DNA of 64,000 bases from contig NZ_JAVFWN010000023.1 in assembly GCF_030929495.1 (NCBI RefSeq), positions 1 through 64,000 on the forward strand. Direction: 5' to 3'. Below the pieces are notes generated by a model. It made no database searches and was not told the DNA's origin. It saw only the letters and a program-made list of their open reading frames with translations. Below, piece after piece: positions 32,549-40,615 of this stretch; the first letter of the stretch is position 1, and each line of letters begins with the position of its first letter. A program made the translations under genes and the position numbers. Source of the stretch: Nocardioides sp. LHD-245. Lineage in GTDB: Bacteria; Actinomycetota; Actinomycetes; Propionibacteriales; Nocardioidaceae.

Positions 32549-34165
32549 TCAGTCGAGCGAGATCGTGTTGTAGCGGAGCAGCCCGTCGCCCGGGACCACC
32601 ACACCGCTCACGTTCTCTCGCACCGCCAGCTCGTAGTTCGGCTGGACGAGCGGGATGATCGGGACGTCCTTGGCGAGCTCGCCCTGCAGCTGGAGCCAGA
32701 GCTCCTCGCGCTGCGCCTTGTCGGTGATCGTGCTCGCCTCCTTCACCAGGGCGTCGACCGTCGCGTTGGAGTAGTTGGAGTTGTTGAGGTAGCCGCCGGT
32801 GACGAGCTGGTTGTTGGCGAGGTACTCCACGTCGCTGACCCAGTCCTGACCGCGCGCGACCTGGGCGTCGAGGTCCTTGGCCTCACGGTGCTCGCCCATC
32901 GCCGCGGGGTCGAGGGGCAGCGGGGTGACGGTGATCCCGACGTCCGCGAGCGCGTCCTGGATGATGACGGCGATCTGCTTGGCCGCGCTGTCCTCCGCGG
33001 GGAAGGCGAGGTCGAAGGCGACGTTCGACTCCCCGGACTGGGCCACGAGCTGCTTCGCCTTGTCGACGTCCTGCTCGTAGGGGAACCCGGTCTCGCTGTA
33101 GCCCGGCATGTCGATCGGGACGAAGCTCTTCGGCCGACGCCCCTCACCGCCGTAGACGGTGTCGATGATCTGGTCGTACGGCAGGGCGTAGGCGAAGGCC
33201 TGGCGCAGGGTGGGGTCCGCGAACGGACCGGAGGCCGTGTTGAGCGGGAGGTAGACCATCTCGCTGCTCGGCGCGGAGACGATCTTGACGCCGTCGGCCC
33301 CCTCGAGGTCGTCGATCTCCGAGGAGGACAGCCCCTCGGCGATGTCGATGTCGCCCGCCTCGAGCATCGCTGCGGCCGCCGCCGTGTTGGAGGCGACGGT
33401 GATGTGGACCTCGTCGACGATCGGGGCGTTGTCACCCAGGTAGTCCGGGTTCTTCTTCAGCACGATCTCCTGGCCCGGCGTCGCCGACTCGACGGTGAAG
33501 TAGCCGCCATCGCTCGGGTTCTTCGCCGTCCAGTCCTGGGCCCACGGGTCGTCGCCGGTCGCGTGCTTCTGCAGCTCCTTCGAGTTGTAGACGAAGAGAC
33601 TGATCGCCTGGATCTGCGCGGACAGCGCACTCGGCACCGACTGGTGGAAGACGACGGTCTTCTCGTCGACGACCTCGACCTGGTCGGGCTCGGTGAGGCC
33701 GATGAGCTGGTAGACGCCGGCGACGTTCGCGTTCGCGGCGAATGCCCGGTCCTTGGACCACTTCACGTCCTCGGCGGTGATCGGGTCGCCATTCGGGAAC
33801 GTCGCGTCGTCCTTGATCTTCAGCGTCCAGTTCTGACCGTCCGGGGAGTCGAACGACTCGGCGTACGTGGGCACGATGGTCTCGACGTCGAGGATCTCGC
33901 CGCCATCGACCGACTTGGTCCCGTAGTCGACCAGGTAGGGATAGATGTTCTTGTACAGCTCGAGCGCCACCAGGTCGAAGGCGACGAAGTCCTGGTCCCA
34001 GCTGCTCGGGTAGGCGGTGACGGCGATGCGCAGCTCGGTGTTGGACTCCCCGTCGGAGTCGTCGTTCGAGCCGGATGCGCAACCGGCGAATGCGAGCGAT
34101 GCGACGAACAGAGCGGCGCAGATCGTGGTCAGCCGGCGATGGCCGGGTCGAGGTGTAGCTGTCAC
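32549..34165 (-). CDS. Peptide-type ABC transporter substrate-binding lipoprotein (SBP family 5)
   Basis: A 538-aa lipoprotein: signal peptide with lipobox LAFAGC (Cys 29), an acidic linker (SGSNDDSDGESN), then a DppA/OppA fold. Seen: TFPNGDPITAEDVKWSKDRAF (family motif, about 120-140), LRQAFAYALPYDQIIDTVYGGEG and DKAKQLVAQSG. GTG start at 34165. First structural gene of the catabolic island, with its own promoter region holding the TGTTC-N6-ACTAAAC motif. Ligand unknown; the downstream amide-opening enzymes point to a cyclic amide, dipeptide or similar nitrogen compound. Confidence 0.92.
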   Translation of the reverse strand: MTATPRPGHRRLTTICAALFVASLAFAGCASGSNDDSDGESNTELRIAVTAYPSSWDQDFVAFDLVALELYKNIYPYLVDYGTKSVDGGEILDVETIVPTYAESFDSPDGQNWTLKIKDDATFPNGDPITAEDVKWSKDRAFAANANVAGVYQLIGLTEPDQVEVVDEKTVVFHQSVPSALSAQIQAISLFVYNSKELQKHATGDDPWAQDWTAKNPSDGGYFTVESATPGQEIVLKKNPDYLGDNAPIVDEVHITVASNTAAAAAMLEAGDIDIAEGLSSSEIDDLEGADGVKIVSAPSSEMVYLPLNTASGPFADPTLRQAFAYALPYDQIIDTVYGGEGRRPKSFVPIDMPGYSETGFPYEQDVDKAKQLVAQSGESNVAFDLAFPAEDSAAKQIAVIIQDALADVGITVTPLPLDPAAMGEHREAKDLDAQVARGQDWVSDVEYLANNQLVTGGYLNNSNYSNATVDALVKEASTITDKAQREELWLQLQGELAKDVPIIPLVQPNYELAVRENVSGVVVPGDGLLRYNTISLD

Positions 34166-34230
34166 TGTTCCTCCAGGTGGCGATCTCCGCAGGAGCGGGG
34201 TCGGGGCGGCCCGAGCTTGAACGTGAAGAC

Positions 34231-34248
34231 TGTTCTACCTCACTAAAC
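34231..34248 (-). promoter_or_regulatory. Shared motif, site 1 (TGTTC-N6-ACTAAAC)
   Basis: TGTTC, six bases, ACTAAAC on the plus strand, 65 bp before the binding-protein start. The same 18-bp layout recurs at 35302-35319 before the small gene and its regulator. Candidate operator for the XRE-cupin protein, or a shared promoter element. Confidence 0.55.
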
Positions 34249-34280
34249 ACTCCGCTCGCTACTGCGAAACAGGAGTGTTT
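34245..34280. promoter_or_regulatory. Inverted repeat AAACACTCC-N18-GGAGTGTTT
   Basis: A perfect 9-bp inverted repeat with an 18-bp spacer upstream of the binding-protein gene; its left arm overlaps the end of the shared motif. Centre-to-centre spacing of 27 bp suits a dimer or tetramer binding two sites. Confidence 0.5.
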
Positions 34281-34406
34281 CCTGGAAGCAACACATCCGA
34301 GCTCGAGGCCGCCCTTGCCCGGCGGCTGGGGGCCCTCGACGAGCCAGCCGAAGAGATCGTGCCGATGAGCGGCGCTCAACGCGTGCGACGCAAGGCGCAG
34401 TCGCCG

Positions 34407-34424
34407 GGCGTGCGGCCGCACGCC
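34407..34424 (-). terminator. Palindrome after the XRE-cupin gene
   Basis: GGCGTGCGGCCGCACGCC is a perfect 18-bp palindrome, able to form a 7-bp stem with a GGCC loop, 47 bases past the XRE-cupin stop. Probable terminator; no U-tract. Confidence 0.45.
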
Positions 34425-34471
34425 GAGCGGCTGCCATGCCGCCCGCGTGCTCTCGGTAGGTCTGATGCCGC

Positions 34472-35101
34472 CTAGTAGTGCCGCGGCGTGACGACTGATA
34501 CGACGACAGCCGTCTCGGTGCCGTCGTTGCGGATCGAGTGAAGCGTGCTCGAGCGCATGTAGAAGCTGTCGCCCGGGCCGAGGTGGTACTCGTCGTCGCC
34601 AACGCGGTAGACGAGCTCGCCGCGCAGCACGTAGGAGAACTCCTCTCCCGGGTGCGCCGAGGGCTCTTCGGCACGCCCACCCGGCTCGATGTAGACCAGC
34701 ATCGGCTCCAGAACCAGTCCGGGTACGCGCGCGGAGAGCATCTCGTAGTGCCAGCCAGACGATGCGACACGGCGGGTGCGGTCGACCGAGCGGGTGAGCG
34801 TGAAGATCGGCGAGTCGTCGAACGGCTCTGGAGTCTCGTCATCCCCGAAGAACTCCGACATGCTCTGGCCGAGTGCCGCCGCGACATTGTGAAGGGTCGA
34901 CAGCGCGATCGAGCTCTGCCCGTTCTCGACCTGCGAGAGGAAGCCGACCGACAGGCCGGTGAGCGAGGCGAGCTTGCGCAGCGACAGTCCGGCGGCCTCC
35001 CGCAGCGCGCGGATCCGCGGCCCGACGGCGAGCTCGTCCTGGTCGCCCGGTCGCTCGGGCATGGACGAGCCACCACCGCCGGGGATCGTCGGCGCCCTCA
35101 C
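34472..35101 (-). CDS. XRE-cupin transcriptional regulator
   Basis: A 209-aa regulator. Residues about 27-82 are an XRE-type helix-turn-helix (IRALREAAGLSLRKLASLTGLSVGFLSQVENGQSSIA). Residues about 115-205 are a cupin effector domain (IEPGGRAEEPSAHPGEEFSYVLRGELVYRVGDDEYHLGPGDSFYM). This is the PuuR/SutR-like class that often controls amine, amino-acid or sulfur-compound catabolism. The GTG at 35101 gives a GTGA overlap with the 60-aa ORF upstream; an internal ATG 13 codons later is less likely. It probably senses a small molecule of the island and acts on the two shared 18-bp motifs; this is inference. Confidence 0.9.
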   Translation of the reverse strand: MRAPTIPGGGGSSMPERPGDQDELAVGPRIRALREAAGLSLRKLASLTGLSVGFLSQVENGQSSIALSTLHNVAAALGQSMSEFFGDDETPEPFDDSPIFTLTRSVDRTRRVASSGWHYEMLSARVPGLVLEPMLVYIEPGGRAEEPSAHPGEEFSYVLRGELVYRVGDDEYHLGPGDSFYMRSSTLHSIRNDGTETAVVVSVVTPRHY

Positions 35102-35280
35102 GCCGAGGCCGTACGAGCGAGCAGCGCGGTGTATCGCGCGAGGTTCTCGACGGGGTCGAGCACCGGGACGGCTTCGCGGGTCGCGTCGATGCCGGCTCCG
35201 ACCGCATCCTGTGCGATCCGGCGATCCCGTTCGACCTGAGTGTCGATGCCGATGGGGTCGATGAGCAGAATCCGGGGCAT
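35098..35280 (-). CDS. 60-aa protein coupled to the XRE-cupin gene
   Basis: A short ORF with strong translation signals: ATG at 35280 preceded by AGAGGTG at good spacing, and a stop overlapping the regulator start by 4 bp. The peptide begins MPRILLIDPIGIDTQVERDR, which faintly recalls the first strand of Asp/Glu/hydantoin racemases (MRILVINPN), but it lacks the Cys residues and length of that family (about 240 aa). It may be a racemase remnant, a small partner of the regulator or a translated leader. I do not recognise it. Confidence 0.55.
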   Translation of the reverse strand: MPRILLIDPIGIDTQVERDRRIAQDAVGAGIDATREAVPVLDPVENLARYTALLARTASA

Positions 35281-35301
35281 GTCACCTCTTGCCGGTCGCA
35301 G

Positions 35302-35319
35302 TGTTCGCTCATACTAAAC
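35302..35319 (-). promoter_or_regulatory. Shared motif, site 2 (TGTTC-N6-ACTAAAC)
   Basis: Same layout as 34231-34248: TGTTC at 35302-35306, six bases, ACTAAAC at 35313-35319. It ends 21 bp before the start codon of the 60-aa ORF, so it covers the likely promoter. Suggests co-regulation, and autoregulation, of the regulator unit and the transporter operon. Confidence 0.55.
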
Positions 35320-35463
35320 GACGTTCGCCGGATTCGTGCGCGCTCCCCGTGTTTCCGTCGACACAGTCACGGCTCTCGACGAAACCGCGGGCGGGTGGCG
35401 GCCGACGAGACCCCATCCTGCGGAAATCCCCACGGGGGCGCGCCTGCTCCGCACAATGATGAG

Positions 35464-36987
35464 GTGACGGCGCATCCGGGGGGCCGTCGGGATCGGCGGC
35501 CCGCCCAGGCCCGCTCCCGGCGGCGGGTTCGCCACGGCGGGCAGGCTCGTCCTCACTCGTCGTGGTGGTGGAGCGCGGCCGTCACCGGCCTGCTGCTGCA
35601 CCCGTACCTGGTGGTCGCGCTCCTCGGTGACGGCGGGGACGCCCGGCTGGCGCTCGCCGGCCGGTCCAGCATCCTCCTGGCCGACCTGCTGGTGCTCGGC
35701 GCCGGAATCGCCCTGGCCGTCGACGCCCGCCTCACCCAGGACCCGCTCCGCGGCAGTATGGCGATCGCCGCCACCCTGGTTGCCGTCCAGGACGCTCCCC
35801 TGGTGGTGCTGGCGACGGTCGACCCGGCCCTGAGCAGCCACTCCTACCGCCTGACCACGGGCCATCTGACGACGGTGCTCGTCGTGCTGGCCGTGCTCCA
35901 CCGGGGGCGTCGCACGGTGACCGCACCGCAGCGGCCGATCGCCGGCGGCGTGCTGCTCGGCCTCGGCGCGCTCGGCATGACCCTGGGTCTGCACGCCCTG
36001 TCGGCGGCGCTGGAGCACGGCTCGGGATTCCTCAGCACCGGCGAGCCGTTCGACGTGGCCCTGATGATCCTCGTCGGCGTCGTCCTGGCCGTGATCGGGC
36101 TCCAGCTGCGTCACTCGCCGCTGCCGGCCTGGGCCTCCACCCGGATCGGCGTCGGGATCCTGGCGATCTTCGCCGCCCGGCTGTGGGCGACGCTGACCGC
36201 GGCGGCCTCGCCGCCTCCGCTCGCCGTCGCCGGCGTCGCGGTGTTCAGCGCGCTGACGGCGACCACGGCCGCCGCGCTGCTCCGGCTCTCCCTCGAGCAG
36301 ACCAGTGACCGCGTCGCCCGCTATGCGCGGATCGCCGCCGAGGCCCAGGCGGAGGTCAAGCAGGACCGCGAGGTGGCGCACGACATGCGGTCGACGGCCG
36401 CCGGCATCGCCGCGGCCGCCCGGCTCCTCGCCAGCGGACAGGTACCGCCGGGACCCCGGCGCGACGCCCTCGAGGAGATGGTCGACAGCGAGACCGCCCG
36501 GCTGGGGCGGACCGTCGCCGCCCGGCCCGGGCCGCTCGCCGTCGTCGCGGTGGACGCCGTCGTGTCGCCGCTCGTCCTCGCCCAGGAGGCCCTCGGCCAC
36601 CGGGTGGCCTGGACCCCCGGCGGGCACCGGGTCCTCGCCCGCAGGGATGCGCTGGTCGAGGTGCTCGTCACCCTCGTCACGAACGCCGCCGACCACGCCG
36701 GCGGTCAGGGCACGACCGTCCTCTCGGCGGCGATCGGCGACCGCGTGATCATCGTCGTCTCCGACGACGGTCCGGGCATCGACCCCGACATCCGCGCCAG
36801 CCTGTTCCAGTGGGGCGCCCACCGCAGCCGGTCGACGGGTCAGGGCATCGGGCTGCACCGCGCCCACCGGCTGATCCTCGAACAGGGCGGGACCCTGGAT
36901 CTGGTCGACGACGCCGGGGCGGCCCGGGGGACCGTCTTCGTGATCACCCTGCCCCGGGCGCCCTCCCCCGCGGCGGACGGCGGCTGA
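35464..36987 (+). CDS. Membrane sensor histidine kinase (HK1)
   Basis: A 507-aa kinase. About 8 hydrophobic segments fill residues 33-285, then a coiled coil, the phospho-acceptor helix REVAHDMRSTAAG with His 306, and a C-terminal HATPase: N-box VTLVTNAADHAG, G1 VSDDGPGIDPD, G2 STGQGIGLHRAHRL. The ligand-binding part is wholly intramembrane. It is a paralogue of HK2 (58955): same domain order, same LLLHPY start of the first helix and same FQWGA before the G2 box. GTG 35464 matches the HK2 N-terminal length; GTG 35395 would add 23 residues. Convergent with its likely partner RR1 (37040). Confidence 0.87.
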   Translation: MTAHPGGRRDRRPAQARSRRRVRHGGQARPHSSWWWSAAVTGLLLHPYLVVALLGDGGDARLALAGRSSILLADLLVLGAGIALAVDARLTQDPLRGSMAIAATLVAVQDAPLVVLATVDPALSSHSYRLTTGHLTTVLVVLAVLHRGRRTVTAPQRPIAGGVLLGLGALGMTLGLHALSAALEHGSGFLSTGEPFDVALMILVGVVLAVIGLQLRHSPLPAWASTRIGVGILAIFAARLWATLTAAASPPPLAVAGVAVFSALTATTAAALLRLSLEQTSDRVARYARIAAEAQAEVKQDREVAHDMRSTAAGIAAAARLLASGQVPPGPRRDALEEMVDSETARLGRTVAARPGPLAVVAVDAVVSPLVLAQEALGHRVAWTPGGHRVLARRDALVEVLVTLVTNAADHAGGQGTTVLSAAIGDRVIIVVSDDGPGIDPDIRASLFQWGAHRSRSTGQGIGLHRAHRLILEQGGTLDLVDDAGAARGTVFVITLPRAPSPAADGG

Positions 36988-37039
36988 CCCGCGACCGACC
37001 ACGACAACCAACGACGACCCACGACCGGACGGCGACCGG

Positions 37040-37726
37040 TCAGCGGCGGGCGCGCGGGAACACCTCCAACGAGCGCCGGTAGAGCGCGACGGCCGCGAGC
37101 TGCGAGTCCACGTCCAGCTTGCGGCGCAGCGACTTCACCTGGCTGCGCACCGTCGCCTCGGCCACGCCCGACGCATCGGCGATCCGGCGCACCGACATGC
37201 CGTCGTACAAGGAGCCGAGGATCTCGTACTCCCGGTGGGTGAGCAGCTCCATGCGCCGGATCAGCTCTCGTTGCTCCTCGGCGACGCTCTCCCACGCGGC
37301 CAGGGCGCGCTCGCGCAGCGCGGCGGGGGTCGGCGACCTGCCGGCCATCGTGTCGCGGAGGGCCTTCTCGAGGCTGGCCGTGGTCGTCGTGGTCGGCAGC
37401 ACGCCCAGCGCACCCGCGCCGAGCACGGTCCCCCAGCGCGGCCCGAACTCGCTGTCGGTGAGCACCAGCCACCGGATCGGTCCCCGAGCGACGAGCAGCT
37501 CGACGTCGTGCAGGAGATCGGGAGTGCGCAGGTCGCACAGGATCACGCCGACCGACGCGCCGCTGCGGGCGAGAGCCCGACGGAACGACAGCCGACCGCC
37601 GCGTTCGGGCCAGTCGAACAGCACCGGTGCCAGGCCCCGGCCGCGGAGCGCCGCCGCGATCGCCTGGCCGACCAGCCGACGCTCGGCGACCAGCGCGATC
37701 CGCCTGACCGGCTCCTCAGCGGACAT
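37040..37726 (-). CDS. LuxR-type response regulator with degenerate receiver (RR1)
   Basis: A 228-aa protein. Residues 8-125 look like a receiver domain: the phospho-acceptor position is kept (Asp 65 in VILCDLRTP), but the N-terminal acidic pair is replaced by AE (ALVAERRLV) and the conserved Lys lies in a TTTTT run (GVLPTTTTTAS). The C-terminal LuxR HTH (LLTHREYEILGSLYDGMSVRRIADASGVAEATVRSQVKSL) is very like that of RR2 (VSEATVRTQVKSI), so both may bind related DNA. ATG 37726 is preferred; an ATG four codons upstream also exists. It overlaps the lipoprotein gene by 11 bp, hence belongs to that minus-strand operon. Confidence 0.85.
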   Translation of the reverse strand: MSAEEPVRRIALVAERRLVGQAIAAALRGRGLAPVLFDWPERGGRLSFRRALARSGASVGVILCDLRTPDLLHDVELLVARGPIRWLVLTDSEFGPRWGTVLGAGALGVLPTTTTTASLEKALRDTMAGRSPTPAALRERALAAWESVAEEQRELIRRMELLTHREYEILGSLYDGMSVRRIADASGVAEATVRSQVKSLRRKLDVDSQLAAVALYRRSLEVFPRARR

Positions 37727-38528
37727 CGACGACGACACGGTCGATCGTTCCGTGGAACTGGTCGGCGGAGTCGCCGGCGATCCCGCCGCGGGCGGTCACC
37801 TTGGCGCCGATCGACAGCGGGACGTGCGCGAAGGCGATCTCCCCGGGATCGCCGGCGGCCGTCCACTCCTGCGGCGCGGCCGGGTCCTCGAGATCCAGCA
37901 GCCGCAGGTGCACGGCGCCTGCGGACCGGGTGCAGGTCAGGCGGTACCACCGGTCGGGGGTGACCGGCTGATCGCCGGCCACCACGATCTCGCCCAGGGT
38001 GCCGGCGAGGCGGCACGAGGGGACACCGTGGTCGAGCTGTATCTTCAGCTGGGTGGCGTCACCGAACCGGCCACGCTGGACGAGGTTGTCGCCGTCGTCC
38101 CCGGGCCGGCCCGCCGTGGCCGGGTCGGCGCGGAAGTCCACGCCCACCACGAGGTCGCGCGTCCCGGGGTCCAGCGGATCGGGGACGGTGGGATCGGTCC
38201 GGACCACGATCGCCGCGGCCGGGACGGGGCCCTCTGCCGCGTAGGCCGGCGTCCGTACGGCCGCGCCGCCACCCCGGCCGGGTGTCCAGGTGAGCCGGCC
38301 GCCGCCCTGGGTGACCACGGTGATGTCGACCGGGGCGGTGCCGTCGTTGACGGCCCCCGGGACCAGGTCGCCCGGGACGACCACCTGGTCGAAGCCTAGG
38401 CCGAGGTCGACGCCCCGCAGGCCGCGTGCCGGGTCGTGGGGCCGGGCCGGCACGGCCCCGTCGCTCACCCCGCACCCACCGGCCACGCCGAGCGCGAGCA
38501 GGACCAGGGCGACGCTCCGCGCCGGCAC
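37716..38528 (-). CDS. Secreted LamG/ConA-like lipoprotein
   Basis: A 270-aa lipoprotein: signal peptide with lipobox GVAGGC (Cys 19) and a mature domain with a concanavalin/LamG-like pattern in the C-terminal half: DNLVQRGRFGDATQLKIQLDHG, WYRLTCTRSAGAVHLRLLDLE, and a closing FHGTIDRVVVDVR, as in LamG repeats. Such domains often bind glycans. GTG start at 38528, 3 bases after the stop of the propeller gene. Likely an anchored surface glycan-binding protein of the polysaccharide system; the ligand is unknown. Confidence 0.72.
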   Translation of the reverse strand: MPARSVALVLLALGVAGGCGVSDGAVPARPHDPARGLRGVDLGLGFDQVVVPGDLVPGAVNDGTAPVDITVVTQGGGRLTWTPGRGGGAAVRTPAYAAEGPVPAAAIVVRTDPTVPDPLDPGTRDLVVGVDFRADPATAGRPGDDGDNLVQRGRFGDATQLKIQLDHGVPSCRLAGTLGEIVVAGDQPVTPDRWYRLTCTRSAGAVHLRLLDLEDPAAPQEWTAAGDPGEIAFAHVPLSIGAKVTARGGIAGDSADQFHGTIDRVVVDVR

Positions 38529-38531
38529 GGC

Positions 38532-40478
38532 TCAGCCGCCCCGTCCGGTCGCGGGGCCGACGAAGACGGTGCCCGGCCCCCACCGGACCCCGTCCACCCG
38601 CCGGCCGCCGACGTCGGCCACGGCGCCCGAGGGCACCGCCGCCGACGCCGTCCGGGTCCAGCCGGTGCGGCGCAGGCGACCGGTGGAGGTGGTCCAGTAC
38701 AGCCGCTTCCCGGCCACGAACATCGCCCGCACGCGGCGCGGGTCGAAGCCGCCGCCCCGTCGCGACGCCACCAACCGCACCGCCCCCACGATGCCGCTCT
38801 CGGGGTTGAAGTAGCGATAGTGCAGGACACGCGACCCGGCCAGCGTGAAGTAGAGCCGGCCCCGGTCGTAGAACAGCCCGGTCAGCGTCCTCAGCTCGGC
38901 CCGCCAGGCGTCCAGCGGGACCACGGCGTCCGCTCCGTCGACCGGCACCGCCGGTCCGTACGAGGCGCCGTCGAAGGCACGCCGCGTGAAGGTCCCGTCG
39001 CGACCCGCGACGTAGAGCTGCCCGCCCAGCAGGAAGGCGCCCGCCGCCGTGGTCCAGTCCGGGCCCCCCGCACCGGCCGGCACCGCCGACGGCGGCCCGG
39101 CGCGCGCCCCGCGATGGGTACGACGGGTCAGGTCGCCGCCCTGCGCGAGGTAGATCGTCGAGGCCCGCTGCGGCGTCGCGAGTGCCGGGTACGACGCGCC
39201 GCCCGCGGGCAGCAGGGCGATCCGGGAGCGCACCTGGTCGTGGCCGATCCGGTCGGTGTCGGAGCCGACCCACAGGCCCACCTCCGTGGCGAGCAGGTCC
39301 CCGACGCCGATTCCCTTGCTGCGACCGGGGTTCCAGGTGAACGGGAGGCCGTTGACCGGACTGAGCGCGGCGATGCCCTCCCGGGCGACGGCGCCCGGGC
39401 CCGGCGTGTTCGACCCGAGGGGGTTGTTGAACCAGCGGTGGTGGCCGCCGACGTACACCGCCGACGACGTGACCTCGACGGCCTGGACCGTGTCGCCCCC
39501 GGTCGACGCGATCCAGGACGGCTTCACCCAGCGGTCGCTGCCGCGGGTCTCGAACCGAGCGACGCTGTCGCACGGGGAGGACGGACCGCGGGGGCCGCCG
39601 GAGGTCACGACGACGAAGGAGGCCCCGTCCGGCGCGAAGTCCACGTCGCGCACGTAGCTGTAGTACATGGCGTCGCAGTCGGCGGCGTAGAAGCGGGTGC
39701 GGAAGCGCGCCAGCGCGGCGCGGTGCCGGGAGAGGTCGAGCACCGCGAGCTGGTGCCGCGGTTCGCCCTGCACGGACCGGAAGTTGCCGATCGCGACGAG
39801 TCGACGGCCGTTGGGGCTGAGATCGATCTTCGCCACCGTCGTGCGCCCCAGGCCGCGCCGGGCGCGGCCGGCGACCTTCACGTCGACGCCGTGGGCGGCG
39901 CCGGTGCGCGCCGCGAGCACGGCGAGCGCCCGCAGCCGTTGGCCGCCGATCCGGGAGAACGAGCCGGCGACCCACAGTCGGCTCCGCTGGAGCCGGAGGT
40001 CGCGGACGGGGCCGTCGACCCGGCCGGCGTCGAAGCCCGCCACGACCGATCCGTCGGCCAGGGCGACCTGCGCGATCCGCGGGCGCGGCTGGCCGGCGAC
40101 GCTGCTGAACTCGCCCCCGACGTACACGGTGCCGGCGCGGCCGGCCACCACCACGTCGACCACGCCGTCCGGGTCGGGGTGGAAGGCCGGGTCGATCCGG
40201 CCGGTCGCGGCGTCGAACGCGAGCAGACCGCGACGGACGACCTCCGACGTGCTCCCGTCGTCGCGGGCCCGCGTGAAGGTGCCGCCGAGGACGATCGTCC
40301 CGCCGACCTGAGCGAGCGAGAGCACCTCCCCGTCGAGCACGTGTGGCGTGCCCGGGGCCGGGTCCTCGCCGACGAGACCGCCGCCCGTCTCGGTCGTCGC
40401 GGTGGCCGGAGCCACGAGGGTCGACGACCAGGCGACGGCCAGGCAGCACAGGAGTGCGGCGGCAGCAGTCCTGCGCAT
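38532..40478 (-). CDS. Secreted beta-propeller protein (GGxF repeats)
   Basis: A 648-aa secreted protein. Signal peptide at residues 1-28 (ALLCCLAVAWSSTLVAPATA). The body is built of propeller-like repeats with a VYVGGEF/LWVAGSF/VYVGGHH core (about every 50 residues in the N-terminal 400) and blocks such as DVDFAPDGASFVVVTSGG. The same repeat type fills residues about 665-1070 of the giant protein at 53345, which suggests a common partner or fold. No anchor or LPXTG motif. ATG 40478 has GGGAGG with good spacing. First gene of a unit with the LamG lipoprotein and RR1, divergent from the Wzy-Wzz fusion. Function unknown. Confidence 0.8.
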   Translation of the reverse strand: MRRTAAAALLCCLAVAWSSTLVAPATATTETGGGLVGEDPAPGTPHVLDGEVLSLAQVGGTIVLGGTFTRARDDGSTSEVVRRGLLAFDAATGRIDPAFHPDPDGVVDVVVAGRAGTVYVGGEFSSVAGQPRPRIAQVALADGSVVAGFDAGRVDGPVRDLRLQRSRLWVAGSFSRIGGQRLRALAVLAARTGAAHGVDVKVAGRARRGLGRTTVAKIDLSPNGRRLVAIGNFRSVQGEPRHQLAVLDLSRHRAALARFRTRFYAADCDAMYYSYVRDVDFAPDGASFVVVTSGGPRGPSSPCDSVARFETRGSDRWVKPSWIASTGGDTVQAVEVTSSAVYVGGHHRWFNNPLGSNTPGPGAVAREGIAALSPVNGLPFTWNPGRSKGIGVGDLLATEVGLWVGSDTDRIGHDQVRSRIALLPAGGASYPALATPQRASTIYLAQGGDLTRRTHRGARAGPPSAVPAGAGGPDWTTAAGAFLLGGQLYVAGRDGTFTRRAFDGASYGPAVPVDGADAVVPLDAWRAELRTLTGLFYDRGRLYFTLAGSRVLHYRYFNPESGIVGAVRLVASRRGGGFDPRRVRAMFVAGKRLYWTTSTGRLRRTGWTRTASAAVPSGAVADVGGRRVDGVRWGPGTVFVGPATGRGG

Positions 40479-40564
40479 GGCGCCTCCCTCCCCGCCGGCC
40501 GATCACCGGGGTCCAGGCGACACTAGGACGGTCGTGCGGGGCCCGCGCCCCGCGCGGCGTTAGT

Positions 40565-40579
40565 CCCCCAAAATTGGTG
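40565..40579 (+). promoter_or_regulatory. Polysaccharide motif, site A
   Basis: CCCCCAAAATTGGTG, 36 bp before the Wzy-Wzz fusion start and 86 bp before the divergent propeller gene. One of five similar sites (B 45068, C 53187, D 58892, E 61289). A TCTCCTAGGG stretch follows about 26 bases downstream, as at site E. Confidence 0.5.
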
Positions 40580-40615
40580 AGCCGCGACCCGCTGGGCACA
40601 GGGTCTCCTAGGGAG

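Larger units (their letters stand above)
34166..34471. other. 306-bp gap between XRE-cupin gene and binding-protein gene
   Basis: No supported gene. It holds the TGTTC-N6-ACTAAAC motif and the AAACACTCC inverted repeat near the binding-protein gene, and a perfect 18-bp palindrome near the XRE-cupin stop. A 63- to 67-codon open frame crosses it but lacks a good ribosome site. Confidence 0.7.

Noticed and set aside
34275..34475. Plus-strand ORF of 66 codons in the gap before the binding-protein gene
   Set aside because: Poor start context, R-rich sequence, and it overlaps the regulatory inverted repeat and the terminator-like palindrome.
35427..35438. TCCCCACGGGGG before HK1 as a sixth copy of the polysaccharide motif
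   Set aside because: It lacks the AT core and TTGG, and C/G runs of this size are expected by chance in this GC content.
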